A DNA stretch of 63,958 nt from Saprospiraceae bacterium (GCA_027488935.1 JAIYAP010000043.1:1-63958); one strand, 5' to 3'. Positions 52,393 to 62,662 are shown, numbered from the stretch's first letter. Made by a program: numbers and translations. Notes: generated from the letters alone by a model not told the origin.

Positions 52393-52406
52393 CGCTTTTT
52401 GAAATT

Positions 52407-53228
52407 TTAAAGACTAAAAGCATATACCCTTAAAGATGTACCATCCGCTACGATCAAACGCCGTGGGCCTAACCAACATTGAACATTGGGTAACAGCATG
52501 TGCGCAGGAAGCCCCAAATGTCTTTGTTGAAAACTGCGGACATCCGTAAAAACCAGTTCTTTTGACAATAAATTGATTAAAACCGTATTTTCTACATATA
52601 AATCTTGCCCCTGGCTTACCGCGTATGTTTTTTGAAACTGTCCATACACATTAAAAACCAAGGCCCCTTGTAGCGTATCTGCCGCATATACCCAGGAGCC
52701 GTCATCGCGGATGGTGCGCAATGCTGGCTTTTGGGCGAGCGTCATGTTCATCGGTTGACTTTCTGCCAAGGGAACGCCTTCCGGACTTATTTTGCGCAAT
52801 TTAAAGCCAATTTCATCGTAAATCCACAGGTTACCATCTTGCGCCGAAGCCACCACGCGTACCTCCGGAAATCCGGCTTCAATCAGACTCAGGGCACCCA
52901 ATTCCGTCAAATTACGATCGAGTAATTGAATCATACCAAAGGAAGGATACCAAACCAGCACTTTCAAGGGATTACTTACATCCAAATAAGTCGGCGTGCC
53001 TAAGCGGTTGTTGGAGTATTGGGCCAACAACCGGCCATCAGGTGCATGTTTTTCAATGCGATTGGCAGGCGTAATGCCATATAAATTGCCCAAATGGTCG
53101 GCCGTGGCAAAACGAAACGGCAACGGCAAACGAAGCAGCAATTGAAACGAATCAGGTGCCTGCGCGGGTAAGACGGTGCTCAATACAAGCAAAAAACCGC
53201 ATAAAACAAGGCATTTTTTGCCAATCAT
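52407..53228 (-). CDS. Secreted propeller-like protein of unknown function
   Basis: A 273-residue protein with signal peptide (MIGKKCLVLCGFLLVLSTVLPAQ). Strand repeats such as T-A-D-H-L-G-N-L-Y-G-I, S-A-Q-D-G-N-L-W-I-Y and I-R-D-D-G-S-W-V-Y-A suggest a beta-propeller. No catalytic motif is visible. It converges on pdxH (15 bp gap) and follows the next gene by about 15 bp, so it is probably co-transcribed with it. Confidence 0.65.
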   Translation of the reverse strand: MIGKKCLVLCGFLLVLSTVLPAQAPDSFQLLLRLPLPFRFATADHLGNLYGITPANRIEKHAPDGRLLAQYSNNRLGTPTYLDVSNPLKVLVWYPSFGMIQLLDRNLTELGALSLIEAGFPEVRVVASAQDGNLWIYDEIGFKLRKISPEGVPLAESQPMNMTLAQKPALRTIRDDGSWVYAADTLQGALVFNVYGQFQKTYAVSQGQDLYVENTVLINLLSKELVFTDVRSFQQRHLGLPAHMLLPNVQCWLGPRRLIVADGTSLRVYAFSL

Positions 53229-53243
53229 ACCGAAGGGGCACGC

Positions 53244-53669
53244 TTATTGTGGTTTGCGATTCAGCGTTTTTTTATCTTCTGTCCAAATAAAAGTATCGGG
53301 CACAAAGAGTTTGGTGGTGGCAATTTCAGTGCATTCGCCATCGGGTGTTTTGATGGGCTTGCGGTCGCGGATGCGGGTTTTGATCCGCACAACTGTTTCC
53401 GAAATGGTATCAGCCACCACGTCATAACGACCTTGTTTGATCAAAAAATCCAGAATTTCAGGCGATGCGTGCGAAATCTGGATGTTGGTTTCCACCAAAA
53501 TACTGCTGCCAGCCCACACCTGCAATTCGTAAATACCCGCCAAATCCAGGTCGACTACCTTGGCCGAATCCAGTTCAAACACCTGATACATCGTGCGTTC
53601 CATTTGGGCATGGGCGGTTCCACAAGCGAGCAGCAGAGCAAGGGAAACAAAAAGCGATCGTAGCGACAT
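53244..53669 (-). CDS. Secreted protein of unknown function
   Basis: A 141-residue protein with signal peptide (MSLRSLFVSLALLLACGTAHAQ). The mature part is beta-strand rich (L-D-L-A-G-I-Y-E-L-Q-V-W-A-G-S-S-I-L-V-E-T), similar in style to adhesin head-like DUF folds, though I cannot assign one. It lies 15 bp upstream of the propeller-like gene on the same strand. Confidence 0.55.
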   Translation of the reverse strand: MSLRSLFVSLALLLACGTAHAQMERTMYQVFELDSAKVVDLDLAGIYELQVWAGSSILVETNIQISHASPEILDFLIKQGRYDVVADTISETVVRIKTRIRDRKPIKTPDGECTEIATTKLFVPDTFIWTEDKKTLNRKPQ

Positions 53670-53775
53670 GTATCAATAATTTAGGGCAAATTTCGCGGAA
53701 TGGTTTCGGATTCGCAAGTGGGTTAGGAATAAACGTAAAATAATAGATTTGTTGCGGCAGGGCGTAAAAATACGC

Positions 53776-54633
53776 TTAATTGGTGTGGCTAATGGAAAAA
53801 GACAAACCCGGCGTAAGGGCTTCGTTCGAACCAATAAATTCGGCAACGCCTAACGCACCTCGAATATTGGCCCAAACCATCCAGCCCCCACCGATTTTAT
53901 ACCCAAATTTTAAACCTGGCGCGAGGTAGCGCAAGTCATTCAAATAAGTGGCCGTGTAGATTGAATTGGCATCATCGTATTTTCCATCCTTGTTGCTTAT
54001 ATGCAAATTGATGTTAAAAATGCCAATCAAACGCTTTTGTTTGCCCATATACTTGCCAATTTGGAAGGCGCCCAGCACCAGGCTGCTATAATCGTTGCTA
54101 CGGTACCCATAACCCAATTCGATGCTGGAAAAATACTTCGACCGGCCAATGCCTGCCAAAATACTCGGCTCCAGTGCAAAAGCATCTATACCGGTACGCA
54201 GGCCTGTTTTAGCGTCGTAGCGGGCTGTGGGCAATACCAAATTAACTTTCGCCGTGAGTACGATCCCGTTTTTTTGGTAAAAATTGTAACTCACGCCCGC
54301 ATCAATATTGGAAAGGGCAGTAAGACTTCCGGCTTGCGGCTCCGACGGGTCAACCGTTTTTTGAAGGGTAGATTTTTCAAAAATAACGGGTACAATCAGT
54401 GAAACCATCCAACGGTCGCTGATGCCGTATTCACCGTAAAATTGCAAACTGGTGTGTGTAATGCGCCGATTCAACAACTTCACTTCATTGTCGATCAGCA
54501 CGCCATTGTAAGGCAAGGTAGAGACGCCAATTTGGGCAAAATACTTGCCTTTCGGCTTGGTCCAGGCTTGTTGGGCCATCAAACATTGTACTCCCCAAAA
54601 GCAAAACAGGCATAAATAAATCCATTTTTTCAT
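53776..54633 (-). CDS. Outer membrane beta-barrel-like protein of unknown function
   Basis: A 285-residue protein with signal peptide (M-K-K-W-I...L-M-A-Q). The pattern of alternating strands ending in aromatic residues (Q-F-Y-G-E-Y-G; G-V-S-Y-N-F-Y; L-G-Y-G-Y-R-S; L-K-F-G-Y-K-I-G) fits an outer membrane barrel or transporter-like protein. No family is assigned. It lies 110 bp downstream of the AraC gene. Confidence 0.6.
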   Translation of the reverse strand: MKKWIYLCLFCFWGVQCLMAQQAWTKPKGKYFAQIGVSTLPYNGVLIDNEVKLLNRRITHTSLQFYGEYGISDRWMVSLIVPVIFEKSTLQKTVDPSEPQAGSLTALSNIDAGVSYNFYQKNGIVLTAKVNLVLPTARYDAKTGLRTGIDAFALEPSILAGIGRSKYFSSIELGYGYRSNDYSSLVLGAFQIGKYMGKQKRLIGIFNINLHISNKDGKYDDANSIYTATYLNDLRYLAPGLKFGYKIGGGWMVWANIRGALGVAEFIGSNEALTPGLSFSISHTN

Positions 54634-54743
54634 TGCAAGCAGTTTTTATAAAATGTGAAAATTGTGCTGCAAATGAAGGGGGAAACACGATAAATCGGGT
54701 TCGATTGGATAACCCCGAACCTGTTTTGGGTAGCCGATTGGTA

Positions 54744-55865
54744 TTATTCGACAAAAGCAGGATGACTGGCTTTGAACTCGGCGGGCGATTGCCGGGTCAT
54801 CTTTTTAAATGTGGTGTAAAAGGTGGTTTTGGAACTAAAACCGGCCGCATAAGCAATGCCCAACATATTCAAATGTTGATATTGATCGGATAGCAAGAGC
54901 CGTTTTGCCTCTTCCACCCGATAGGTATTGATAAACTGAAAAAAACTTTGCCCAAAGCCTTCATTCAATAAATACGAAAGATCGTGGGTGGTTAGTCCTA
55001 TTTTATCAGCCAATTTCGGCAGGTTTAAATCTTCTTCCAGGTATACTTTTTCTGCTCCAACCAACCCCAACAATTGCTGTTTTAAGGCCAACAATTGGGT
55101 TTCTGAAAACCGCCGGGAACGCTCCTTCGGATTTAAAAAATCGTTTTCTATAATTTGCTGTATGTCGGTTCGTACCGCTTGGTCGAAAGGAAAAATCTCC
55201 TGTTGCTGCAACACATAATAGGCTAATGCATACACACCCACTAAATACCCATAGGATGAATGGATGAATACCCAATCCGTATCTATGAAAAACTCCAGCA
55301 TAAAAACAAAAAGCATTCCCGCAAAACCCATCAAAAAGTACCACAACCAGCGCAAATTAATGGATGCCGTGGAAGATGCAAAAACTTCAATATTGCGTTG
55401 ATGGATTTTTAACTTATTGAAAGATAAACCTAAATAAATAGACATTTGAAGTATAAGAAAAGCCGTGAAACCGGCGTTCGGCACCCCTACCGCGCTCATC
55501 CTGTTTAATTTCACCTCCGGATCTTGTAAAATAAAATATATAAATACGGGCAACAACAACACGGGCAACAGGAAATGGAAATAGTCTTTTTTAGGGTTTC
55601 CGGTTGCCAGCGAAATAAAATGCCCCACGCTCAAATAGAGCGTCGGGGCAATGAAAAAAAACGCAATATCCGTATACCCGATCAAAGTGGGATGCTGCAG
55701 ATAAAACCGGGCTTCAAACAAACCCTTATCAAAAATTAAAATTCCCAGCAACAACAAAAAAATACCCAGCCATCGGTTACCTAAAACATTCACATTCAAT
55801 GCATTGGTAAGCAACACAAAGGCCAATAAAACCACGCCCCCCGAAATGAATGCATCGATGCCCAC
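54744..55865 (-). CDS. AraC family regulator with multi-pass membrane N-terminus
   Basis: A 373-residue protein. About seven hydrophobic segments occupy residues 1-220, and a C-terminal AraC HTH domain follows (L-P-K-L-A-D-K-I-G-L-T-T-H-D-L-S-Y-L-L-N-E and L-G-I-A-Y-A-A-G-F-S-S-K-T-T-F-Y-T-T-F-K-K). This is a membrane-bound regulator that could sense an envelope signal. Translation seems to start at a GTG (55863-55865), two bases after the dnaE stop, so it is probably translated with dnaE. Confidence 0.88.
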   Translation of the reverse strand: MGIDAFISGGVVLLAFVLLTNALNVNVLGNRWLGIFLLLLGILIFDKGLFEARFYLQHPTLIGYTDIAFFFIAPTLYLSVGHFISLATGNPKKDYFHFLLPVLLLPVFIYFILQDPEVKLNRMSAVGVPNAGFTAFLILQMSIYLGLSFNKLKIHQRNIEVFASSTASINLRWLWYFLMGFAGMLFVFMLEFFIDTDWVFIHSSYGYLVGVYALAYYVLQQQEIFPFDQAVRTDIQQIIENDFLNPKERSRRFSETQLLALKQQLLGLVGAEKVYLEEDLNLPKLADKIGLTTHDLSYLLNEGFGQSFFQFINTYRVEEAKRLLLSDQYQHLNMLGIAYAAGFSSKTTFYTTFKKMTRQSPAEFKASHPAFVE

Positions 55866-55867
55866 CG

Positions 55868-58800
55868 CTAATTCAACTTACATTCCAAGCCCAGTTTTTC
55901 CATTTCGCCCACAAACACCGAATCCGCATTCACCTTGCGCGCCTGCGAGGAAAAAGCCAGGGCATTGCGGTTTACATTGTCCAACAAGCGCACTTTCAAT
56001 TGGTGTTTGCCTTTGTGTTCTTTACACAAACGTTCAATTTCATTCAACAGTTTTTCATTCAGCAACTCAATCGGCACCTGCAACGTCACCGATTCCACCA
56101 TAGAACCCACGATACTTTCCAGCAATTCCACTTTTTCGAGTTTAAATTCTACCTCCTCCGAATTGTAGCGCTGCTTAAAGGAACCGGTCATGAACAAACT
56201 GTTGCCTTCTTCAAACATGCTTTTAAAATTCGCATAATCATTGCTGAACAAGGCAATTTCCAGTCCGCCCGTGTAATCCTGCACCGTAAAACGGCCCCAA
56301 CCCGTACCTTTTTGGCTAATCCGGTGCTCTGCTTTGGTTACAAAGGCAGCCAGCTTAATCTTCTGGTTTTTAAAGGTTTCCGCCCGATCGAGGGTACAGG
56401 TCGTGAAATTCTGGATCTCCAGTTTGTAATCATCCAGCGGATGTCCGGAAATATAAATCCCCACCACGTCTTTTTCACGCTGCAACTTGGTCAACAGGTT
56501 CCAAGGCTCCACCCGCGGAATGGGAGGCTCCTGAATGCTCACGGTATCCGACATATCGCCAAACAAAGAATTGGTCGACATCACTTTATCTTCCTGATAA
56601 GCAGCACCGTATCGTACCAGTTTTTCTAAAAAGGTATTGTCCGCCGCGTCTTTTGAATAGAAAAATACCGCCCGGTGCAAATCTTCAAAACAATCAAAAG
56701 CGCCCGCAAAAGTCATGCTTTCCATCACTTTTTTGTTCACCGTACGCAGGTTCATGCGGCGCATAAAATCATAAATCGTCAAAAAAGGCCCGTTTTTATC
56801 GCGCTCAATGATGAGATTCTCCACCGCAGCCTCACCCACGCCTTTTACCGCGCCCAAACCATACCGGATTTCACCTTTTTTATTCACCGAAAAATTGATG
56901 ATCGATTCGTTGATATCCGGCCCTTTCACCACCAGGCCCATTCGGTTACACTCTTCCAAAAAGAAGGTGATTTTTTCAATATTGCTCTGCGAATGGGTCA
57001 ACACTGCCGCCATGTACTCCGAAGGATAATGCGCCTTCAAATAAGCGGTCTGGTAGGCCACAAACGCGTAACACGTTGAGTGCGATTTGTTAAACGCGTA
57101 CGATGCGAATGCCTCCCAGTCGGTCCACACTTTTTCCAACTTCTCCCGATTGTGCCCTTTGGCGGCCGCGCCATCCATAAATTGGCCCTTCATTTTGTCC
57201 AGTACGGCCTTTTGCTTTTTACCCATCGCTTTCCGCAATACGTCGGCGTCGCCCTTGGAGAAACCGGCCAGTTTTTGCGAAAGCAACATGATCTGTTCCT
57301 GGTACACGCAAATCCCGAAGGTGTCTTTCAGGTATTCCTCCATGTCGGGAATGTCGTATTGCACCGCCTGGCGACCGTGTTTACGCGCAATAAAATCGGG
57401 GATATATTCCAACGGACCTGGACGATACAGGGCGTTCATGGCGATCAAGTCGTCAAATTTATCGGGCTTGAGTTCGCGCAGGTATTTTTGCATGCCCGCG
57501 CTTTCAAACTGGAAGGTACCGTTCGTTTCCCCGCGTTGGTACAATTCGTAGGTTTTGGCATCATCCAGCGGAATTTCATCAATTTCAATGGTTACGCCGT
57601 GGTTTTGTTTGATGAGTTTGAGCGCATCGCGGATGATCGTGAGGGTTTTTAAACCCAAAAAGTCCATCTTGATAACGCCCGCATCTTCAATAATCGAACC
57701 CTCGTACTGGGTTACCAGCAGGTCGGAGTCTTTGGCCGTTGCCACTGGAATAATTTCAGTCAAATCCTTCGGAGCAATGATGATACCCGCCGCGTGAATA
57801 CCCGTACCACGCACCGAACCTTCCAACACCATCGCCTCGCGCAACACCGTTTGTTCCGGGGTGCCATCGGCATTCAAAAATTCGCGCAATTTTTTGACGT
57901 TGTCCATGTCCTCGCTGCCCAAACCTTCCTTGTCGCGCAAGGAGCCGTCGCCGTCCAAAGGAGCCGTGAGCACCCGTTTCAGGTTGATACCAGGTTTGTC
58001 AGGCACCAGTTTGGCCATGGCGTTCGACTGGTCCAGGGGCAAATCCAATACCCGCGCAACGTCTTTGATCGACATTTTAGCGGCCATGGTGCCATAGGTT
58101 ACAATTTGTGCAACCTGTTGTTTGCCATATTTATCTACCACATAATCAATTACTTTCTGGCGGCCCTCGTCATCGAAGTCCGTATCAATATCGGGCATCG
58201 ACTTCCGGTCGGGATTCAAAAAACGTTCGAACAGCAACTGGTACTTGATCGGGTCAATGTTCGTAATACCAATACAATAGGCCACCGCGCTACCCGCCGC
58301 CGAACCACGACCAGGCCCTACAAATACGCCCAAATCGCGCCCGGCTTTGATAAAGTCGGCCACAATCAAGAAGTAACCCGCAAATCCCATGGTCAGGATG
58401 GTCCCTAATTCGAAATTGAGGCGTTCTTCAATTTCCGGGGTGATATTTTTGTAGCGCATGCGGGCGCCCTCGTACGTGATGTGTCGTAAAAATTCGTCCT
58501 GGGTAGCAAATTCCTGGGGCACGATGAAATTGGGCAGCAAAATGTCCTTTTTCAACTTCAAATGCTCGCATTTATCCACAATTTCCATGGTATTGTCTAC
58601 GGCATACGGTACATCCTTAAACAAAGCGGTCATTTCCGCCTGTGTTTTGAAGTAAAACTGGTCGTTCCAAAACGCAAAACGCCCGTTTTTCATCACGGTT
58701 CCTTCTTCTGCAAATTCCCGAATCGCCGGGGTGGCCTGTTTTTCGCCTGTGTTTATACACAGCAAAATATCGTGTGCATTCGAATCTTTTTGATCGATGT

Positions 58801-59431
58801 AATGGCTGTCGTTGGTCGCGATAACTTTTACATTGTATTCCACGGCCCAGCGTAACAAAACTTCATTCACCTTATCCTGCTCGGCCATGTGGTGGCGCTG
58901 AATTTCAATGTAATAATCTTCGCCAAACAGATCCAGCCACCACTCAAATTCCTTTTTTGCCGCGTCTTCTCCTTTGCGCAAAATGGCCTGGGGAACCATC
59001 GCGCCGATGCAACAAGTCGTCGCGATCAGGCCTTCATGGTATTGCAAAATCAGTTCTTTGTCAATACGCGGATATTTGCCATACAGCCCCTGAATATAAC
59101 CTAAGGAGCATAATTTGACCAAATTTTTATAGCCATCCGCATTTTTCGCCAAAAACAACTGGTGAAAACGCTTGTCCTTGTCTTCCTTGGTAAACGTACG
59201 CCGGTGCCGATCCGCCACCACATAAAATTCGCACCCCACAATCGGTTTCACGCCTTCATGCTTCGAAGCTTCTGCCACAAACTGGAACGCCCCGAACATG
59301 TTGCCGTGGTCGGTGATCGCCAATGCTTTCATGCCATCGGCCGCTGCTTTTTTAAACAGCCCTGGAATGGAAGCCGCGCCGTCGAGCAACGAATATTGGG
59401 TGTGACAGTGGAGATGTGCGAATTGTGGCAT
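55868..59431 (-). CDS. dnaE: DNA polymerase III alpha subunit
   Basis: An 1187-residue replicative polymerase. The PHP domain begins F-A-H-L-H-C-H-T-Q-Y-S and contains I-T-D-H-G-N-M; the polymerase core has G-P-G-R-G-S-A-A-G-S at about 373 and the catalytic aspartates in M-P-D-I-D-T-D-F near 411; helix-hairpin-helix and OB domains follow (G-W-G-R-F-T-V-Q-D-Y-T-G). The length suits a short Bacteroidota DnaE. No intein is seen. Core housekeeping gene with an AraC-type membrane regulator directly downstream. Confidence 0.96.
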   Translation of the reverse strand: MPQFAHLHCHTQYSLLDGAASIPGLFKKAAADGMKALAITDHGNMFGAFQFVAEASKHEGVKPIVGCEFYVVADRHRRTFTKEDKDKRFHQLFLAKNADGYKNLVKLCSLGYIQGLYGKYPRIDKELILQYHEGLIATTCCIGAMVPQAILRKGEDAAKKEFEWWLDLFGEDYYIEIQRHHMAEQDKVNEVLLRWAVEYNVKVIATNDSHYIDQKDSNAHDILLCINTGEKQATPAIREFAEEGTVMKNGRFAFWNDQFYFKTQAEMTALFKDVPYAVDNTMEIVDKCEHLKLKKDILLPNFIVPQEFATQDEFLRHITYEGARMRYKNITPEIEERLNFELGTILTMGFAGYFLIVADFIKAGRDLGVFVGPGRGSAAGSAVAYCIGITNIDPIKYQLLFERFLNPDRKSMPDIDTDFDDEGRQKVIDYVVDKYGKQQVAQIVTYGTMAAKMSIKDVARVLDLPLDQSNAMAKLVPDKPGINLKRVLTAPLDGDGSLRDKEGLGSEDMDNVKKLREFLNADGTPEQTVLREAMVLEGSVRGTGIHAAGIIIAPKDLTEIIPVATAKDSDLLVTQYEGSIIEDAGVIKMDFLGLKTLTIIRDALKLIKQNHGVTIEIDEIPLDDAKTYELYQRGETNGTFQFESAGMQKYLRELKPDKFDDLIAMNALYRPGPLEYIPDFIARKHGRQAVQYDIPDMEEYLKDTFGICVYQEQIMLLSQKLAGFSKGDADVLRKAMGKKQKAVLDKMKGQFMDGAAAKGHNREKLEKVWTDWEAFASYAFNKSHSTCYAFVAYQTAYLKAHYPSEYMAAVLTHSQSNIEKITFFLEECNRMGLVVKGPDINESIINFSVNKKGEIRYGLGAVKGVGEAAVENLIIERDKNGPFLTIYDFMRRMNLRTVNKKVMESMTFAGAFDCFEDLHRAVFFYSKDAADNTFLEKLVRYGAAYQEDKVMSTNSLFGDMSDTVSIQEPPIPRVEPWNLLTKLQREKDVVGIYISGHPLDDYKLEIQNFTTCTLDRAETFKNQKIKLAAFVTKAEHRISQKGTGWGRFTVQDYTGGLEIALFSNDYANFKSMFEEGNSLFMTGSFKQRYNSEEVEFKLEKVELLESIVGSMVESVTLQVPIELLNEKLLNEIERLCKEHKGKHQLKVRLLDNVNRNALAFSSQARKVNADSVFVGEMEKLGLECKLN

Positions 59432-59493
59432 AAAAAATTAAGTTTAAACAAAAAATGATCGATTTTTCGGGAATTCGAAGATCAAAAGGGGGA

Positions 59494-61569
59494 CTACATC
59501 GTGTATTTCACCTCAGGCGTTTCGCTTGGCGAAGGTTCCTCGGTTGCTGCTTTCACACTTTCGAAAATTTCAACATCGGCACCCGCCATCACTTGCTCTG
59601 CCGCTTCGGCTACAAACGGATTAAAGCCCATATCGAACCAGTTCATCAATTTCTCCACATCTGGTTGGGGGACTTGGGTGTCTAGAAACTGCTCCAAATC
59701 GGGCAAGCCCAACACTTCCGCACCAATATATTGCCCCAATTGATAATACGCCTCCCATTGAATTTCATCAAAAAACTGATCGGCGGTAGACTCATGTGGA
59801 AACTCAGGATGGTATATTTTATACTTGTAGGTGCCATATTTCAGGCGGTCTTCTTCTTCATTTAGGGCGGGTTTGCCTTGTGGGGCTTTAACCGACGATT
59901 TTACATACACCAGCGTGGCCACCTTGCGGGGTTCTTTCAAATTTGGCCAAACGCCCAATTCTTCTGGCGCTGCCGGACTAAAATCGGTTGCCTTGCCATC
60001 GTCCCACCACTGGTAAACATCTGCCAGCGCAAAACGTTGCTTGGAATATACCTGCGACGCCCGTGGGCGAATCACATCTTCCGGCTGATGATCGTCCCGA
60101 AAACGAATTTCCAGTCCCAATTCATTCCGTGCCCGGATGTTCAAATTATTAATGTCTTCAAAAATATACTTGGGGTCTTCGCCTGCATCCACTGCAATAA
60201 TCAAGCGGCAGCCACGGCGCAACAGCTCATACGTGCCCAGGTTTTCAATGTGTCCGCCATCCGAAATATTGATCATCGAATTGTTCAAACCAATCCGACC
60301 CAACAGTTCTTTAAAGAAATAAACGGGCCACCAAACGATGTTAAATGACTTTTGCAGAATTAATGGATTTGAAATCCAGAAACCCAGGCGCGCATTGAAC
60401 ACAGTCATCAAAATGCTAAGTATTTTGTTCGAATATACCCCCATACCAGGATTCACCGCCGCCGCCGAAATGGTCACCGCAGCGGGTAAGGTCATCCGTT
60501 GATAATCCCAGTATTGTTTCGTCGATACATAACCTGTTAATTTAGAGCCACAATGCAAAGGACTCAACAAAAAGTAATCGCTTGCCTTGGAGCCCTTAAA
60601 TTTTTCATCGCCACCCGGGTTTTGCAGGTTCAGGCAAGTATTAATAAGGGGGTAGGGGGCAATATAGTCCTTCTTTTTATCCGATTCGGCATTAAATACC
60701 GACGTCAAGGGCATGTTTTGGTGCGCCCCGGAAAAACGTAAAAACAGATCCGCCAATTGCTTCCGGTAATATCGGTGAAAACTCAGGGCATTCGGATTTG
60801 TGAAAAAACCAATAATAAAAAGGAGCACTGCATTGATGCCGTAATCAATCAAAACCTGGGTGGGTACCTCCCGACTTGTTTCTACACCAGCCACCAAAAC
60901 CCAGGCATACAAACAAATACCGACGACCGCAAACACCACTTCTACCCGGTTAAAATATTTGGAAACACCTAAATTGAAATTCAGGGAAATATTGATCACA
61001 GCGTGCAACAAGAGCAATCCACCGCTCACCACCATGGCCCACCAACTCCATGCACCGAGAAACAGCGTTGTCCCCGCAAAAGGATTGCCGGTAAATGCCG
61101 TAATGATTTGATAAATATAATATACTATACCTATAATAATCATTGGGCTAATCAAACTCATCAGCCAGCTGACCCCAAAAGAGACAAACAGCAAGAGCGT
61201 ATTGATGCTTTTTTGCAATCCCTGCCCTGGAATCAGATACTCGCCGTGTTGTCGCATCGCATCGACTTGCTCATTGGTAAAGAGTTTGGAAAAATCTTCG
61301 GTCTCCTTTACTGTGCCTTGTACATAGTGGTGGGTGTATCCGCCGCCCGACACGGTGCTCAGGTAATCTGCTTTTTGCAAAATCCCAAATCGGTTGAGCG
61401 TTTTCAAAAAGCCCATGTTGATGGTTGCGGAGCGAATACCACCGCCCGACATGGCAATTCCGAACCAATTAGGATACTTTTCATTGCCGTGTTCCAGGTT
61501 TAATTTCGTGCGGCGCAATAAGAGTTGCTCCTTTTCACGGGCGACAATTTCTTTAAAATTAAAAATCAT
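59494..61569 (-). CDS. Patatin-like phospholipase with multi-pass membrane insertion
   Basis: A 691-residue protein. The N-terminal oxyanion loop S-G-G-G-I-R-S (41-47) and the nucleophile motif T-V-S-G-G-G (Ser74) are followed by roughly 200 residues containing four or more hydrophobic segments, then by the catalytic Asp in S-D-G-G-H-I-E-N-L-G at about residue 434. So the patatin fold is split by membrane segments. Likely a membrane-integral lipid acyl hydrolase. The start is the ATG at 61567-61569; a longer extension would overlap nadK, which is divergent. Confidence 0.82.
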   Translation of the reverse strand: MIFNFKEIVAREKEQLLLRRTKLNLEHGNEKYPNWFGIAMSGGGIRSATINMGFLKTLNRFGILQKADYLSTVSGGGYTHHYVQGTVKETEDFSKLFTNEQVDAMRQHGEYLIPGQGLQKSINTLLLFVSFGVSWLMSLISPMIIIGIVYYIYQIITAFTGNPFAGTTLFLGAWSWWAMVVSGGLLLLHAVINISLNFNLGVSKYFNRVEVVFAVVGICLYAWVLVAGVETSREVPTQVLIDYGINAVLLFIIGFFTNPNALSFHRYYRKQLADLFLRFSGAHQNMPLTSVFNAESDKKKDYIAPYPLINTCLNLQNPGGDEKFKGSKASDYFLLSPLHCGSKLTGYVSTKQYWDYQRMTLPAAVTISAAAVNPGMGVYSNKILSILMTVFNARLGFWISNPLILQKSFNIVWWPVYFFKELLGRIGLNNSMINISDGGHIENLGTYELLRRGCRLIIAVDAGEDPKYIFEDINNLNIRARNELGLEIRFRDDHQPEDVIRPRASQVYSKQRFALADVYQWWDDGKATDFSPAAPEELGVWPNLKEPRKVATLVYVKSSVKAPQGKPALNEEEDRLKYGTYKYKIYHPEFPHESTADQFFDEIQWEAYYQLGQYIGAEVLGLPDLEQFLDTQVPQPDVEKLMNWFDMGFNPFVAEAAEQVMAGADVEIFESVKAATEEPSPSETPEVKYTM

Positions 61570-61743
61570 AATCGGGTAATGGTTGTTGTCTAAACGCCAG
61601 TGTTTGCGTTTATTCGTTTTAATTGGGTAGAAGTTCAGAAATTTACGCAGGTTTGTGGCTGCACCGTTAAATTTGCTGCAACGCAACACAAATGCTGTGG
61701 CGAAAATACAAAGATTCACCCATTTTAACGCATCAATACTGGT

Positions 61744-62625
61744 ATGCAAGTCGTCGTTTATGGCAAACAATACAAGGAGAAAGATCTCCCGCACATTCAA
61801 GAGTTATTTGATGTGTTGGCCGATGAAGGCATTACTGCGTATGTATTTGCACCCTATTGGGACGATGTAAAAGCGCATGTAAAAACGAAAGGCCCGACGG
61901 CACCGTTCGACGATTACCTCGACTTCAGGGTACATCGTATGGATTTTGTGATTGTCCTTGGCGGGGACGGCACCATGTTGAGTGCCATTACCTTGGTGCG
62001 CGATTCGGGGGTGCCTATGCTTGGGATTAATCTGGGCAGGATGGGCTTTTTGGCCTGTATTGAAAAGAAAATGATTCGTGAGTCGATTCAAATGCTCAAA
62101 CGTGGCCAATTTTTAATCGAAGAACGGTCTATGTTGTATCTCGAAAGCCACCCTACTTTATTTGGGGATATGCCATTTGCCCTTAATGACTGCACTTTGT
62201 TGAAGCGCGACACGTCCTCCATGATTACGGTGCATACATATTTGAACGGGGATTACCTCAACTCCTATTGGGCCGACGGCATTGTAATTTCTACGCCTAC
62301 AGGCAGCACAGGGTACTCGCTTAGTTGCGGCGGCCCTGTTGTATTCCCGGATTCAAAAAATTTTGTGATTACCCCCGTAGCGCCACACAATTTGAATGTG
62401 CGTCCGATCGTATTGTCCGATGAATCGGTCATTGCCTTTGAAATCGAGGGTCGTGCAGATAATTTTATTTGCACCCTAGATTCGCGGTTTGAGCTGATCA
62501 ATGCGCAGCACCAGTTGGCGGTGCGTAAAAACGATTTCCCGATTCGGCTGGTGCAGTTGCAGGAAATTACGTTCTTGAAAACCATACGCGAAAAACTTGC
62601 CTGGGGTTCCGATATTCGGAATTAA
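61744..62625 (+). CDS. nadK: NAD kinase
   Basis: A 293-residue enzyme. The G-G-D-G-T-M motif is at 73-78, A-L-N-D follows at about 167 and S-T-P-T-G-S-T-G-Y-S-L-S-C-G-G-P at about 202-217. It phosphorylates NAD to NADP. It diverges from the patatin gene (174 bp between starts) and is closed by a hairpin terminator shared with the convergent DUF4290 gene. Confidence 0.95.
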   Translation: MQVVVYGKQYKEKDLPHIQELFDVLADEGITAYVFAPYWDDVKAHVKTKGPTAPFDDYLDFRVHRMDFVIVLGGDGTMLSAITLVRDSGVPMLGINLGRMGFLACIEKKMIRESIQMLKRGQFLIEERSMLYLESHPTLFGDMPFALNDCTLLKRDTSSMITVHTYLNGDYLNSYWADGIVISTPTGSTGYSLSCGGPVVFPDSKNFVITPVAPHNLNVRPIVLSDESVIAFEIEGRADNFICTLDSRFELINAQHQLAVRKNDFPIRLVQLQEITFLKTIREKLAWGSDIRN

Positions 62626-62659
62626 GCGCCTATAAAAATATAAACTTTTATAGGCGCTT
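62624..62659. terminator. Bidirectional terminator between nadK and the DUF4290 gene
   Basis: A perfect 14-bp stem (AAGCGCCTATAAAA with its complement) and an 8-base loop overlap the nadK stop and end three bases before the convergent DUF4290 stop. Confidence 0.85.
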
Positions 62660-62662
62660 ATA

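Noticed and set aside
54690-54725. tRNA-like T-arm near CGGGTTCGATTGG
   Set aside because: No acceptor stem, anticodon arm or D-arm could be arranged around it. No tRNA or rRNA was found in the window.
61570-61800. Longer N-terminus for the patatin gene
   Set aside because: It would overlap the divergent nadK start and has no typical start context; the ATG at 61567-61569 opens directly into the conserved part.
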